From the NCBI GenBank assembly GCA_031291675.1, contig JARLIO010000094.1:1-64000 (forward strand): 64,000 bases of DNA, written 5' to 3'. Position numbers and translations under genes: made by a program. Source of the DNA: Azospirillaceae bacterium (lineage in GTDB: Bacteria; Pseudomonadota; Alphaproteobacteria; Azospirillales; Azospirillaceae). Below the pieces are notes generated by a model, which was not told the origin of the DNA, searched no databases, and saw only the letters and a program-made list of their open reading frames with translations. Shown here one piece after another: positions 53,028-62,753 of this stretch. Positions within the stretch are counted from its first letter, which is position 1; every line of letters starts with the position of its first letter.

Positions 53028-54034
53028 TCCAGGGTCTCCAAGCGGAGCCCTGGTTGTTCGACTGGCTGCAGGCGATCAGCCTGCTGGAGCGGGCGGCGGC
53101 CGACTGGGCGCCGGTTGGAACCGGGATCGACCCGGACCGTGAAGCCGTGCGCCTGGAATTCGTCACCACGCTGGCGTTCCCGCCCAGCGATGTCAGTGCC
53201 GCCCATCGCGAGCCCTCCGGGCGTGGCGTGGTGCGATCACCGGTCTTGGGCCTGACCGGTTTCGCCGGGCCCCTGCCCGCTTCGGTGACCGACATGATGC
53301 TGGACCGGGCCTCGCGACGGGATCGTGGCGCCCTGGTGTTTCTCGATATCTTCAATCACCGGCTGATGTCGATCTTTTTCCGGGTCCGCCAAAGCAGCCA
53401 GCCCCTGCTGGAACGACACCCGGAATCCGGTCTGATCGCCCGGACGCTCCGGTCGTTGAGCGGCCTCGGGACCCCCTGGCTGCGACCGCAATTGCCGCCC
53501 GTGCTGGACCGGATGCTGCCCTGTTTCACCGGGATGCTGGCGGGTCGGGTGCGCTCGGCCGCCGGCCTGGAACAGATGATCACCACGATCTTCGGCATTG
53601 GCGTCACCGTCCATAATTTCGTCGGCCGCTGGCTGCCGCTTGGCGACGATGTCCAGACCGTTGTCGGTGGCGGCGCCAACGGGCGCAACAACCGCCTCGG
53701 CTCGGAGACGGTGATCGGTCGCCGGGTCTGGGATCAGCAAAGCTGTTTTGAGATCGCCTTGCGCGTGGACAGTCTGGCGCGCTATCGCGACTTCCTCCCC
53801 ACCGGGCGGCATTATGACACCCTGGTGGCGCTGGCCCGCTTTTACAGCGGTGACGGCCTGGATTTTCGCCTGACCCTTGAATTGCCCGCCGCGTCGGTGC
53901 CGCCGACGCGGCTGTCGGCGCGCGGCGGCAATCCGCTGGGCTGGATGTCATGGCTGCGCAATCCCGCGCTCGCGGGGCGCGCCCCCGGTCGGGTCACTTT
54001 ATTCCCCGCCAAGGCTTTGGGAGGATTTCCATGA
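52991..54034 (+). CDS. tssG: T6SS baseplate protein TssG
   Basis: The 347-residue protein has TssG features: LQAEPWLFDWLQAISLLERA near residue 17, VLGLTGFAGPLPASVTDMML and FLDIFNHRLMSIFFRVR. The C-terminal half has HNFVGRWLPLGDD and YDTLVALARFYSGDGLDF. It overlaps both tssF (37 bases) and tssH (ATGA). Confidence 0.95.
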   Translation: MAKVRRQATRSLIQGLQAEPWLFDWLQAISLLERAAADWAPVGTGIDPDREAVRLEFVTTLAFPPSDVSAAHREPSGRGVVRSPVLGLTGFAGPLPASVTDMMLDRASRRDRGALVFLDIFNHRLMSIFFRVRQSSQPLLERHPESGLIARTLRSLSGLGTPWLRPQLPPVLDRMLPCFTGMLAGRVRSAAGLEQMITTIFGIGVTVHNFVGRWLPLGDDVQTVVGGGANGRNNRLGSETVIGRRVWDQQSCFEIALRVDSLARYRDFLPTGRHYDTLVALARFYSGDGLDFRLTLELPAASVPPTRLSARGGNPLGWMSWLRNPALAGRAPGRVTLFPAKALGGFP

Positions 54035-56664
54035 CCGCCGAGATCAAATCGCTGATCGGCAAGCTCGACCGTGATGGCCGCAAGGTTCTGGAGCGCGCCG
54101 CGGCGCTGTGCGTGTCCAACACCCATTACGACGTCGAGCTTGAACATCTGCTGCTGGCGGTGTTGCGCGCCAACCACCCCGTCGTCAAAGGCATCCTGCG
54201 TCATTACGATATCGATGCCGCGCAGGTCGAGGACGAACTCAACCGGGCGCTAGAGAAGATCCGGCGTGGAAATACCCGGACCCCGGCCTTCGCTCCCCGG
54301 GTCCCCGAGATGATGGAGACCGCCCTGCTGATCTCCGTCACCCATCTCGATAGTCCGCTGATTGTCGTCCCGGCGCTGCTCTGGGCCGCCGTCGCCAACG
54401 ACGCCGTCCGGGCCAACGTCACCGAGGTCGCACCGACACTGCTGCGGCTGCCCCGCGACCGCACCGCGACCGACCTGCCCGAACTGGTGCGGACCCTGAG
54501 CCATGGCCCGTTGGGCGAGGATCGCGGCGGTCCCGTTGCCGGCGGGGCAACCAGCGACAGTCTGGCACCCCGCCTCGCCAACGGGGCGGCTGCGGGCAAC
54601 CGCACCATGCTCGATCAATACACCGTCGACCTGACCGCCCAGGCCGCCGCCGGCAAGATCGATCCGGTGATCGGCCGGGACCGTGAGATCCGCCAGATCA
54701 TCGATGTCATGATGCGACGGCGCCAGAACAATCCGATTCTGGTCGGCGATCCGGGCGTCGGCAAGACCGCGATCGTCGAAGGATTGGCCCGGCGCATCGC
54801 CGCCAACGACGTGCCCCCGCCGCTGCGCGGCATGGTGATCCGCACCCTGGATCTTGGCTTGCTGCAGGCCGGCGCCGGGGTCAAGGGCGAATTCGAAAAC
54901 CGCCTGAAGTCGATCATCCAGGAGGTGGCGGCCGCCGCGGTGCCGATGGTGATCTTTATCGACGAGGCCCACGCCCTGATCGGCGCCGGCGGTGCCGCGG
55001 GCCAGGGTGACGCGGCCAACCTGCTGAAACCGGCGCTGGCCCGGGGTGAATTCCGCACCATCGCCGCGACGACCTGGGGCGAATACAAGAAATATTTCGA
55101 GAAGGACGCGGCACTGGTGCGGCGGTTCCAGCCGATATCGGTCCCCGAACCCGATGAGGCCGCGGCGGCGGCGATGCTGCGCGGGCTGGTGCAGCGCTTC
55201 GAGAGCCATCACGGCGTCCGGGTCGTCGCCGACGGCATCGTCGCCGCGGTGCGCCTGTCGGCGCGCTATATCCCGGCCCGTCAGCTTCCCGACAAGGCGA
55301 TTGCCGTCCTCGACACCGCCTGCGCCCGGGTCGCGATCGCCCGGAGCGCCAAACCCGAACCGATCGAGGGTCTGGAGCGTGAGGACGATATCCTCAAGCA
55401 GGAAACCGAGCGGATTGACCGCGAAACCGGTGCCGGCCATGTCCGCCGTCGCGACGAAATCGCCCGCCGCCGCGGCGAGATCGCCGTCGCCCTGTCAGGC
55501 CTGCAACAACGCTGGCAGCGCGAGTTGGCGCTGATCGCCGAGATCGACAGCGCGCTGACGGCCGGCCGCAGCGCCGAGGCCCTGGAACAGACGCTGCGAC
55601 AGGAACAGGGCGACACGGCGCTGGTGCCCCATCGGGTCGATGCGGGCGTCGTCGCGGCCGTGGTCGCGAACTGGACCGGAATTCCGGTCGGATCGCTGAC
55701 CAAGGACGATATCGACGTCGTGGCCACCCTCGATCAGCGGCTGGGAGAGCGAATCGTCGGGCAGCCCCAGGCCCTGCGCGGGATCACCCGGGCGGTTCGC
55801 AGCTACCGGGCCGGACTGGGCGAACCCGGGCGGCCAATTGGGGTTTTCCTGTTGAGCGGCCCCAGCGGCGTCGGCAAGACCGAAACCGCCCTGGCGCTGG
55901 CGGCGTTGTTGACCGGGAGCGAACAAAATCTGATCACCCTCAACATGACCGAGTACCAGGAAGCCCATTCCGTGGCGACCCTGCGCGGCGCCCCGCCCGG
56001 CTATGTCGGCTTTGGCAGCGGCGGTGTTCTCAGTGAAGCGGTCCGGCGCCGGCCACACAGCGTCGTGCTGCTCGACGAGGTCGAGAAGGCCCATCCCGAC
56101 GTGCTCGACATGTTCTACCAGGTGTTCGACAAGGGCGTGCTCGAAGATGGCGAAGGCGTCGCCGTCGATTTCCGCAATACGCTGATCCTGTTGACCAGCA
56201 ATCTGGGCGATCAGGAACTGACGGCGCTGGACCGCGCCGCGCTGGACCGCGGCGCGGTCCAGGACGCCTACGAGATTGGCTGCCGCGTCCTGGCCCCGGT
56301 ACTGCGCCAGCATTTCCGCCCGTCCTTTCTCGGACGCCTCACGGTGATTCCCTACCTGCCGCTCAACGAGGAGCAGATCCGCCGCATCGTCGAAATGAAG
56401 CTGGATCGGCTGCGCCGCCGCTCCACCGACAACCAGACCGGCACGCTGGTCGTCGAACCGCGGGCGGTCGACGCCCTGGTCCATCGGGCGCTCAGTTCCG
56501 ATGCCGGCGCACGGATGATCGACAGCCTGCTGTCGGAATACATCATGCCGGAGATGGCCAGCCGCATCCTCGAATCTCTGGCCGCAGGACAGGGTGGCGG
56601 CCGCATCATTGTCGACCATGGCGACGATGGTCGCTTCACGGTCACCGCCGAACCGGCGACCTGA
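54031..56664 (+). CDS. tssH: T6SS sheath-recycling AAA+ ATPase TssH (ClpV)
   Basis: The 877-residue ATPase has an N-terminal Clp repeat domain (LEHLLLAVLRANHPVVKGIL) and two AAA+ modules: Walker A VGDPGVGKTAIVEG near 238-250 with Walker B MVIFIDEAHALIG, and GPSGVGKTETALALAAL near 610-625 with VVLLDEVEKAHPDV. ClpV disassembles contracted TssBC sheaths. The ATG at 54031 follows GGGAGGATTTCC and overlaps the tssG stop; a longer frame upstream is part of tssG. Confidence 0.96.
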   Translation: MTAEIKSLIGKLDRDGRKVLERAAALCVSNTHYDVELEHLLLAVLRANHPVVKGILRHYDIDAAQVEDELNRALEKIRRGNTRTPAFAPRVPEMMETALLISVTHLDSPLIVVPALLWAAVANDAVRANVTEVAPTLLRLPRDRTATDLPELVRTLSHGPLGEDRGGPVAGGATSDSLAPRLANGAAAGNRTMLDQYTVDLTAQAAAGKIDPVIGRDREIRQIIDVMMRRRQNNPILVGDPGVGKTAIVEGLARRIAANDVPPPLRGMVIRTLDLGLLQAGAGVKGEFENRLKSIIQEVAAAAVPMVIFIDEAHALIGAGGAAGQGDAANLLKPALARGEFRTIAATTWGEYKKYFEKDAALVRRFQPISVPEPDEAAAAAMLRGLVQRFESHHGVRVVADGIVAAVRLSARYIPARQLPDKAIAVLDTACARVAIARSAKPEPIEGLEREDDILKQETERIDRETGAGHVRRRDEIARRRGEIAVALSGLQQRWQRELALIAEIDSALTAGRSAEALEQTLRQEQGDTALVPHRVDAGVVAAVVANWTGIPVGSLTKDDIDVVATLDQRLGERIVGQPQALRGITRAVRSYRAGLGEPGRPIGVFLLSGPSGVGKTETALALAALLTGSEQNLITLNMTEYQEAHSVATLRGAPPGYVGFGSGGVLSEAVRRRPHSVVLLDEVEKAHPDVLDMFYQVFDKGVLEDGEGVAVDFRNTLILLTSNLGDQELTALDRAALDRGAVQDAYEIGCRVLAPVLRQHFRPSFLGRLTVIPYLPLNEEQIRRIVEMKLDRLRRRSTDNQTGTLVVEPRAVDALVHRALSSDAGARMIDSLLSEYIMPEMASRILESLAAGQGGGRIIVDHGDDGRFTVTAEPAT

Positions 56665-56698
56665 CCGGACCAGCGACGCACGGTCGTAAGAGGCTTCA

Positions 56699-58777
56699 AT
56701 GGCACAGCGTTTTACCCAGGATCAGCAATATCTTTCGATCTCGACCCCGCTCGCGGCCGACACGCTGGTGCTGCGCGCGATCGAGGGCGAGGAGGAAATC
56801 TCGACCCTGTTCACCTATCGCGTCCACATGATCTCGACCAACGATGACATCGCGTTCAACCAGATCGTCGGGCAATCGGTCACGGTGACGATCCAGTTCG
56901 GTGCCGACCGCAGCACCTCGCGCTATATCAACGGCATTGTCAGCAGCCTGGAGCTGGTCGAATTCGATGAACGCGAAGGCGTTGCCCATTACGAGGCCGA
57001 GATCCGGCCCTGGCCCTGGATGCTGACCCATTCCGGCGATTGCCGGATTTTCCAAAATCAGACGGTTCCGGAGATCGTCAACGCGGTGTGCTCCGGTGCC
57101 GGCTATACCGCGATCAAACAATCGCTGACCGCCACCTATTCCCCGCGGGTATATTGCGTTCAGTACAACGAAACGGACTACAACTTCATCGCCCGGTTGC
57201 TCGAGGAAGAGGGGATTTTTTACTATTTCAGCCACAGCAACGGCGCCCATACGATGGTTTGGGGCGATTCCCCAAGTGCCTTCACAACATCGTCCCTGAT
57301 GGCGACGATCGACTATCGCGGCCACGAAGCCTATGACATCGACGACAATATCGTCACCAGCCTGCGCTTTGAACAGCGGGTGGTCACCAAGGCCGTGGGC
57401 CAGAACGACTATGATTTCGTGACGCCATCGACCAATCTGTACAGCACCGCATCGGGCAGCACCGGGGTCGGCACGATCAGCGATTATCCCGGCCATTTCA
57501 CGACCACATCGGTGGGCGAGAACATCGCCAAGATGCGGCTTCAGGGGTTGACGCTGCCGGGTCAGCGGATCAGCGGCGCCGGTGTCTGCCGTTCGCTGGA
57601 AGCGGGCACCAAGGTCACCTTTGCCGACCATCCCAAGAGCGGTCTCAACATCGAAGTGGTGCTGAACAGCGTCAGCATCGCCGGAACCCTGGAGGAATTC
57701 ACCGCGCGCTTCACGGCGTTCCCGTCCACGGTCCCCTACCGGCCCCGGGGCACGGCAACCAAGCCGCGCATTGCCTCGACCCAGACCGCGCTGGTCGTCG
57801 GCAAGCAGGGAGAGGAGATCTGGCTCGACAGCTATGGTCGGGTCAATGTCCAGTTCTACTGGGACCGGGTCGGCCAGAAAAACGAGCAGAGTTCGTGCTG
57901 GGTGCGCGTCGCCCAGCCCTGGGCCGGCAATAATTATGGCATCATGTTTTTTCCCCGCGTCGGCCAGGAGGTCGTCGTGACCTTCCTTGATGGCGATCCC
58001 GATCAGCCGCTGATCACCGGCGCGGTCTATAATGCCACCCAGCTGGTGCCCTATGCCCAGCCCGCCAATTCGACCAAAAGCACGATCAAGACCCAGTCCT
58101 CGGCCAACGGATCGGGCAAATACAATGAAATCCGCTTTGAGGACAAGACCGGCAGCGAGGAACTGTTCATTCAGGCCCAGAAGGATTTCAACGTCACGGT
58201 GCTCAACGACAACACGGTGACGATTAAGCATGACCACAGCATGACCGTCACGAATGATCACACGATGACCGTCAGCGAGGGCAACGAAAGCCACACAATC
58301 ACCAAAGGGACCCGCACGATCGTGGTCGAGGGTGCCGAAACCCACACCGGCCACGCCACCTACAGCCAGACCACCGACAGCGACCATACGCTCACGGTCA
58401 AGGGCAACCTGACGATCGACGTCACCGGTGATATCGTGATCAAGGGCAAATCGATTGCCCTGTCATCGACCTCGGCCGATATCGGGGTGAAGGCCGCAAC
58501 CTCGGTTGCGATCCAGTCGGGCACCGCGTTGACCGCGAAATCGGGGACGTCGTTCGCCGTGACCTCGGGGACCAGCTACAGCGCGTCGGCGGGAACCGCT
58601 TACAGCGTCAGTGCCAGCATGGGCCTCACCCTCAAGGCCAGCCTCGCGTTCAGCGCCCAGGGACTGAGTGCGAAGGTGGCCGGCGACACCACCGCTGAGT
58701 TGAATGGCAGCGCGACGGCGACGGTTTCGGGTGGTGCGATGACGTCGATCAAGGGCGGCATTGTCCAGATCAACTAA
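56699..58777 (+). CDS. vgrG: T6SS spike protein VgrG (TssI) with a repetitive C-terminal extension
   Basis: The 692-residue protein has the gp27/gp5-like VgrG body: LVLRAIEGEEEISTLFTYRV at the start, DYNFIARLLEEEGIFYYFSH, and the YGRVNVQFYWDRVGQKNEQS, GIMFFPRVGQEVVVTFLDGD and PDQPLITGAVYNAT motifs. After about residue 475 it changes to repetitive strands (VTIKHDHSMTVTNDHTMTVS, then SGTSFAVTSGTSYSASAGT), the trimeric beta-helix of the needle plus an extension, with no recognised catalytic domain. AGAGG precedes the ATG. Confidence 0.95.
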   Translation: MAQRFTQDQQYLSISTPLAADTLVLRAIEGEEEISTLFTYRVHMISTNDDIAFNQIVGQSVTVTIQFGADRSTSRYINGIVSSLELVEFDEREGVAHYEAEIRPWPWMLTHSGDCRIFQNQTVPEIVNAVCSGAGYTAIKQSLTATYSPRVYCVQYNETDYNFIARLLEEEGIFYYFSHSNGAHTMVWGDSPSAFTTSSLMATIDYRGHEAYDIDDNIVTSLRFEQRVVTKAVGQNDYDFVTPSTNLYSTASGSTGVGTISDYPGHFTTTSVGENIAKMRLQGLTLPGQRISGAGVCRSLEAGTKVTFADHPKSGLNIEVVLNSVSIAGTLEEFTARFTAFPSTVPYRPRGTATKPRIASTQTALVVGKQGEEIWLDSYGRVNVQFYWDRVGQKNEQSSCWVRVAQPWAGNNYGIMFFPRVGQEVVVTFLDGDPDQPLITGAVYNATQLVPYAQPANSTKSTIKTQSSANGSGKYNEIRFEDKTGSEELFIQAQKDFNVTVLNDNTVTIKHDHSMTVTNDHTMTVSEGNESHTITKGTRTIVVEGAETHTGHATYSQTTDSDHTLTVKGNLTIDVTGDIVIKGKSIALSSTSADIGVKAATSVAIQSGTALTAKSGTSFAVTSGTSYSASAGTAYSVSASMGLTLKASLAFSAQGLSAKVAGDTTAELNGSATATVSGGAMTSIKGGIVQIN

Positions 58778-58827
58778 GCGCAAGGCGCCGCAGGCATGAA
58801 GAGACCCAGGAAAGGCTTCAGCAGGAC

Positions 58828-59520
58828 ATGACGACCGACGCCGACGATCCGTCCCCCCCGGCGGCCACTCCGATCGAACAATATGACGACCAGGGCCGGG
58901 TGATTCTGAGCGGCAGCTCGATCGATGCGAAATTCAGCGGCGAGGCGATCAGCTACGGCCCAACCGGCCAGGTGGCGAGCCGGGTTCGGCTCAAGGATGG
59001 CATCGCCCACGGCGAAACGCGGAGCTACGACGCCAATGGCCAACTGACACAGGTCGCCGGGTTCGTCGCAGGCGTCCAGGATGGAATCACAACCTTTTAC
59101 GCGCAAAGCCGCCCCGTCTGCCGGTTCCTTTACCGCGACGGCGTGATCGAAGACAATGCGCTGTTCTTTCACGAAAACGGTCTCGTTTCGGCGATGATCC
59201 CCTACCGTGCCGGTCGGCGCGAGGACGAAAGCCGCTATTACAGTCCGGAAGGCACGCTGATTCGCCGCGAGACCCATGCCGAAGACCGTCTTGAAGGACC
59301 GGCCACGGGCTATTTCCCCAATGGCGACATCAGCGAGCAAGCCTATTACCGCAACGGCCTGCTTGAAGGTGATCTGAGGCGCTTCTTTCCCTCGGGCAAG
59401 CTCTTGCAGCACGGCGTGTACCGCGCCGGCCGGCTGGTCGAACCGCTGCGCACCTTCAATGAGGACGGCCGCGTCGTCGTCGAGGACATGCCGGCCAAGG
59501 GCGGCGATACGCGACGCTGA
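58828..59520 (+). CDS. MORN-type repeat protein directly downstream of vgrG
   Basis: The 230-residue protein consists of repeated 20-23-residue units of the MORN variant type: YDDQGRVILSGS, YGPTGQVASRVRLKDGIAHG, YDANGQLTQVAGFVAGVQDG, YSPEGTLIRRETHAEDRLEG and YFPNGDISEQAYYRNGLLEG. There is no signal peptide or membrane segment. Genes just after vgrG often encode effectors, immunity proteins or loading adaptors; this repeat type is known in antitoxin-like proteins, so an adaptor or immunity role is plausible but unproven. It follows vgrG by 50 bases and is probably cotranscribed. Confidence 0.8.
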   Translation: MTTDADDPSPPAATPIEQYDDQGRVILSGSSIDAKFSGEAISYGPTGQVASRVRLKDGIAHGETRSYDANGQLTQVAGFVAGVQDGITTFYAQSRPVCRFLYRDGVIEDNALFFHENGLVSAMIPYRAGRREDESRYYSPEGTLIRRETHAEDRLEGPATGYFPNGDISEQAYYRNGLLEGDLRRFFPSGKLLQHGVYRAGRLVEPLRTFNEDGRVVVEDMPAKGGDTRR

Positions 59521-59881
59521 CAGCGAGGCTGATACCGCCTCCGCGGCACGCCGCAATTTTTCTGTGCTGAGACCATCCGCGCCGTCCTCCAGCGTCGAGC
59601 ATGATGAGCCAATGGTCGGGTGAGACGGCGTACATCGCGCTCCGACACCACCGATAATAGATCTGTTTTTGCGACATTTTGCTCTGTGGACGAGTAGCTC
59701 GCGGGACATATCGCGAAATCGGCTTGCTGAGACTCGGCCAAAGGAGGTAGCCTTGAGAGGTAGCCTTTCTATTCTGGCTCCCGCCTACCCTTGGCGCCAA
59801 GCGCATGAGTGGTCGAAGGTGAACGCCGTCCAGGGAGGCGTTCCTGTTCTATGCCGTATTTTCTCGCATTAGGAGGGTAGC
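59521..59881. other. 361-base gap after the T6SS plus arm
   Basis: This gap marks the right boundary of the T6SS locus. Its right end has AGGAGGGTAGC before the next ATG. Overlapping frames on the minus strand are unsupported. No attachment-site repeat or terminator is evident. Confidence 0.4.
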
Positions 59882-60271
59882 ATGGCGTTCGGAAGCGGTC
59901 ATGGCGGCGACGCCGTCGCGTCTTCGGCGGAAGCTCAACGGGTTGATGCGATTCGCAATATTACAATGATAACCTATATATTGTATGGCATAGGGATTTT
60001 CATTGGCATTACGTCGATTATTGGCATTATTATCGCGTATTTACGGCGCGCCGAGTCCGCCGGTACGATCTACCAGTCGCATTTCACTTGGCTCATCCGA
60101 ACCTTTTGGATCGGATTGGTGATCGGATTCGTTGGAATCGTGACAAGTCCCATCGGCATCGGTTTTTTTGTTTTGTTGGCCATCGAAATATGGGTCATTT
60201 TCCGTATCGTTAAGGGCTTTTTGAAATTCAATGATCGCAAAGAGATCCCCAATCCACGCGGATTCTTCTAG
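59882..60271 (+). CDS. small membrane protein, DUF4870-like
   Basis: The 129-residue protein has three membrane segments (about residues 30-52, 72-90 and 95-110) and the pattern IYQSHFTWLIRTFWIGLVIG, which resembles the DUF4870 family. Function unknown. The gene is clearly less GC-rich than its neighbours (for example AATATTACAATGATAACC near the start), which fits horizontal origin. AGGAGG precedes the ATG with good spacing. It is convergent with the racemase gene, whose stop lies 20 bases away. Confidence 0.82.
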   Translation: MAFGSGHGGDAVASSAEAQRVDAIRNITMITYILYGIGIFIGITSIIGIIIAYLRRAESAGTIYQSHFTWLIRTFWIGLVIGFVGIVTSPIGIGFFVLLAIEIWVIFRIVKGFLKFNDRKEIPNPRGFF

Positions 60272-60291
60272 TTTCCTCACAGCGGCGTCCA

Positions 60292-61074
60292 TCAGCCGGC
60301 CGCGGCCCGCGACCGCCGCTCTGCCGTATCGACAGCGCGAAAATAGCGCACACAGGCGCGTGCCAAGGCCGCGGTGCTGTCCACGACCGTGGCTTCCGGC
60401 CAGTCACCCGCCTTGATCACCACCGGAATTTCGGTGCAGGCCAAAACCAGGATGGCCGCTCCCCGTGCCACCAGGCGCGCGGCGGCCTGCATCAACAGGG
60501 TCTTGCCCCGATCGACGTCACCACGTTTCACCGCACGGATTCCCGGCATCACCCAGTCCGCCATCTCGCCGTCATCCGGCGTCAGGGCCGTCATGCCGCG
60601 TTCGGTCAAGCGGCGTTGGAACATCCCGGCGTGGATCGTCCCCACCGTTCCCAGCAGTCCGACCGCGACGGGTGAACGCCCAACCCGCGCAAGCGCCGCA
60701 ACGGCCGCGGCGGTGTCGTGCAGCACGGCATCAACCAGGCTGATCACCGGGACCGGAGAATGAACCCGCAGGCCCGGCTCCCAGAAATGGGCCGTATTGC
60801 AGGGAATGGCGATTGCTGAAACGCCGGCATCGGTGAGCCGCTGGATCAGGCCGAGCATCGCCGGGAGCGGCGAGCGCGCCCCGACCCGGTTGAGAATCGC
60901 ATCGCTGCGATCCGGAATCCGCGGATCATTCATGATCAGACAGGGGATGTGGTCCTGATCGCACAATGCCGGTGTCTCATGAACCAGCTTTGCCAGAAAA
61001 TCGGCGGTCGCCAGCGGCCCCATGCCGCCGAGAACGCCAAGCAGTCCGACCGCGCCATCGCCAACCTGTCGCAT
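60292..61074 (-). CDS. aspartate/glutamate racemase family protein
   Basis: The 260-residue protein has LLGVLGGMGPLATADFLAKL at the start and the two catalytic cysteines of the family: C92 in AIPCNTAHFW and C213 in VLACTEIPVV. It resembles amino-acid racemases of the YgeA/aspartate racemase type; the substrate cannot be read from sequence. I chose the ATG at 61074, preceded by AAGGATTGGCGG; the longer upstream frame to 61356 is non-homologous in appearance and Cys-rich. Confidence 0.87.
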   Translation of the reverse strand: MRQVGDGAVGLLGVLGGMGPLATADFLAKLVHETPALCDQDHIPCLIMNDPRIPDRSDAILNRVGARSPLPAMLGLIQRLTDAGVSAIAIPCNTAHFWEPGLRVHSPVPVISLVDAVLHDTAAAVAALARVGRSPVAVGLLGTVGTIHAGMFQRRLTERGMTALTPDDGEMADWVMPGIRAVKRGDVDRGKTLLMQAAARLVARGAAILVLACTEIPVVIKAGDWPEATVVDSTAALARACVRYFRAVDTAERRSRAAAG

Positions 61075-61811
61075 CGCCGCCAATCCTTCATCCCCCGGTT
61101 GACACCGTCCCGCACCGGCACCCAGGCTGTGGCCGCGGCATAGACCGCACATCGCCAGGGCGCACGAATATGATACGATTGCGCGGCGCAGAATACATCT
61201 AAAAACGAGATCATACGCTGATATGCACACGTCATACGCGTTTTCCGGTCCCTCGCAACCGGTGGTCCGCGAGGTCAGCGTCAAGGGGTTCTGCGATACG
61301 ATGGAGGCCTTGTCATCGAAAATGGCGCAACCAGGGACGGTTTTGCTACACCTCACATTGAGGTTTTGTCGTTATAAGTTCTCATGAGGGGAGTGATTCG
61401 CCGGTGATACAAATTTATGGCCGCCGATACCGACGACTGAACAAAGATGTCTATTCTCGGATTGCTGGCATCTTCGTCTTTGACCCGCCTTCTGAAGTCC
61501 GGCATAATTCAGTGCTCCGGTGCGCAAGCCCCGAGGCGTGCCAGATGAACACGAAGACATCAATGTTTCATTATTGTCTTGAAACGGAAATGATCCAAAG
61601 CGGAGGAATCCCAACTTGGCAAGGGACGGGAACCGGGCGAGGTAAGATCATTCGCAGCCTTTAGGTCCCCTGAATGGCGTGTTCACAGCCAGACAGCGAG
61701 CCCGCGCCGCGGTCACGATAATGACCTAATAAAATTGCTGGGCGGAGCTCTCAGCATTTGCTAAGATAACTGCCAAGCCATTTGCGTGTTTTTTATGAAA
61801 CTGCAATGTGA
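61075..61811. other. 737-base region without a supported gene, AT-richer in parts
   Basis: This is a divergent control region for the racemase and response-regulator genes. It has AT-rich stretches near 61180-61210 and 61730-61810. Frames of up to 86 codons (61404-61664 on plus) have no family match and unusual composition. No RNA structure was recognised. Confidence 0.4.
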
Positions 61812-62753
61812 ATGAAATCTGACATGCGCGTGGAAAAAAATAAGCAGGCGGCTTGGCCGATGCCCGCGGCCACGACCGCGAAAGCCAGCGAGTTACATGA
61901 CAATACCATTCTCATCTACAGCAATGACCACAATCTGGCAGCAGATATCAAATATCGTTACAATCGAAACGGCCATCGCGTCGTCGTTGCGTCTGAGGCG
62001 GTGGCCGCATTGGAAGCAGTCGATAGTGATCCGCGGGTTGGGGTTGTGGTCGTCACGATCGATATGCCGGACTTTGATGGCCTGGCGCTCGTTGAACGAA
62101 TGCGAATCCAAAATCACGAGCGTAACCTTCAGTTTATTGGCGTTGCGCAGCGCGCCGGTCTTACGGATGCGGCACGGGCGATTCATCTGCATCTGACCGA
62201 TCTGGTCAGCGACGGCGCCGATGGCAGTCAACTCCATGCCGCTTTGGGACGGGCCCTGGCCAACCTGCAATCCGCACGAACCGCGACCACTTTCGCCCCG
62301 GACGTCCTTGAGGACGCCCGCCGCCACTGCATGGCGTTACTCAACACGTTCAAGACGTTGCAACTCGAATCGGGCAGCGGCGATGTCACGGCTTCGGACA
62401 CCGCATCACGCCATATGCGTGTGCTGCGGAAAATCCAGCAAGACCGACGTCTGCGCAAAAAGTTCTTCCCGGGTGGGTTGTTCGAGGACCCGTGCTGGGA
62501 CATGTTGGTCGATCTCATGATCCAGCATCTTCTCGGACGTCGGGTATCGGTTTCGTCGCTCTGCATTGCCTCGGGGGTCGCCCAAACAACGGCATTGCGC
62601 CGCATTATGGTTTTGAGTGAGTATGGCATCGTCAGGCGTAATGCCGATGAAAACGATGGACGCCGGATTTTTGTCGAATTGACCGCACAAGGGGTCGATT
62701 TGATGGCCCGATACATCGAAGAAATCGACCCGGCTCCCGGCCGACTGTTGTAG
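61812..62753 (+). CDS. response-regulator-like transcription factor with a degenerate receiver domain
   Basis: The 313-residue protein has a receiver-like domain at about 31-150 (NTILIYSNDHNLAADIKYRY, VVVVTIDMPDFDGLALVERM) and a MarR-like winged-helix at about 235-305 (SVSSLCIASGVAQTTALRRI, MVLSEYGIVRRNADENDGRR). In the receiver, the canonical D at the phosphorylation site is T82 (VTIDMP in place of LDIxMP), so phosphorelay activation is unlikely. No histidine kinase gene is adjacent. It may respond to a ligand or protein instead. The DNA just upstream is AT-rich. Confidence 0.8.
   Translation: MKSDMRVEKNKQAAWPMPAATTAKASELHDNTILIYSNDHNLAADIKYRYNRNGHRVVVASEAVAALEAVDSDPRVGVVVVTIDMPDFDGLALVERMRIQNHERNLQFIGVAQRAGLTDAARAIHLHLTDLVSDGADGSQLHAALGRALANLQSARTATTFAPDVLEDARRHCMALLNTFKTLQLESGSGDVTASDTASRHMRVLRKIQQDRRLRKKFFPGGLFEDPCWDMLVDLMIQHLLGRRVSVSSLCIASGVAQTTALRRIMVLSEYGIVRRNADENDGRRIFVELTAQGVDLMARYIEEIDPAPGRLL

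Noticed and set aside
56696-58387. 563-codon minus-strand frame opposite vgrG
   Set aside because: It is antisense to vgrG; apparent hydrophobic runs are reverse-complement artefacts.
61404-61664. 86-codon frame in the racemase/response-regulator gap
   Set aside because: No ribosome-binding site, family resemblance or sensible composition supports it.
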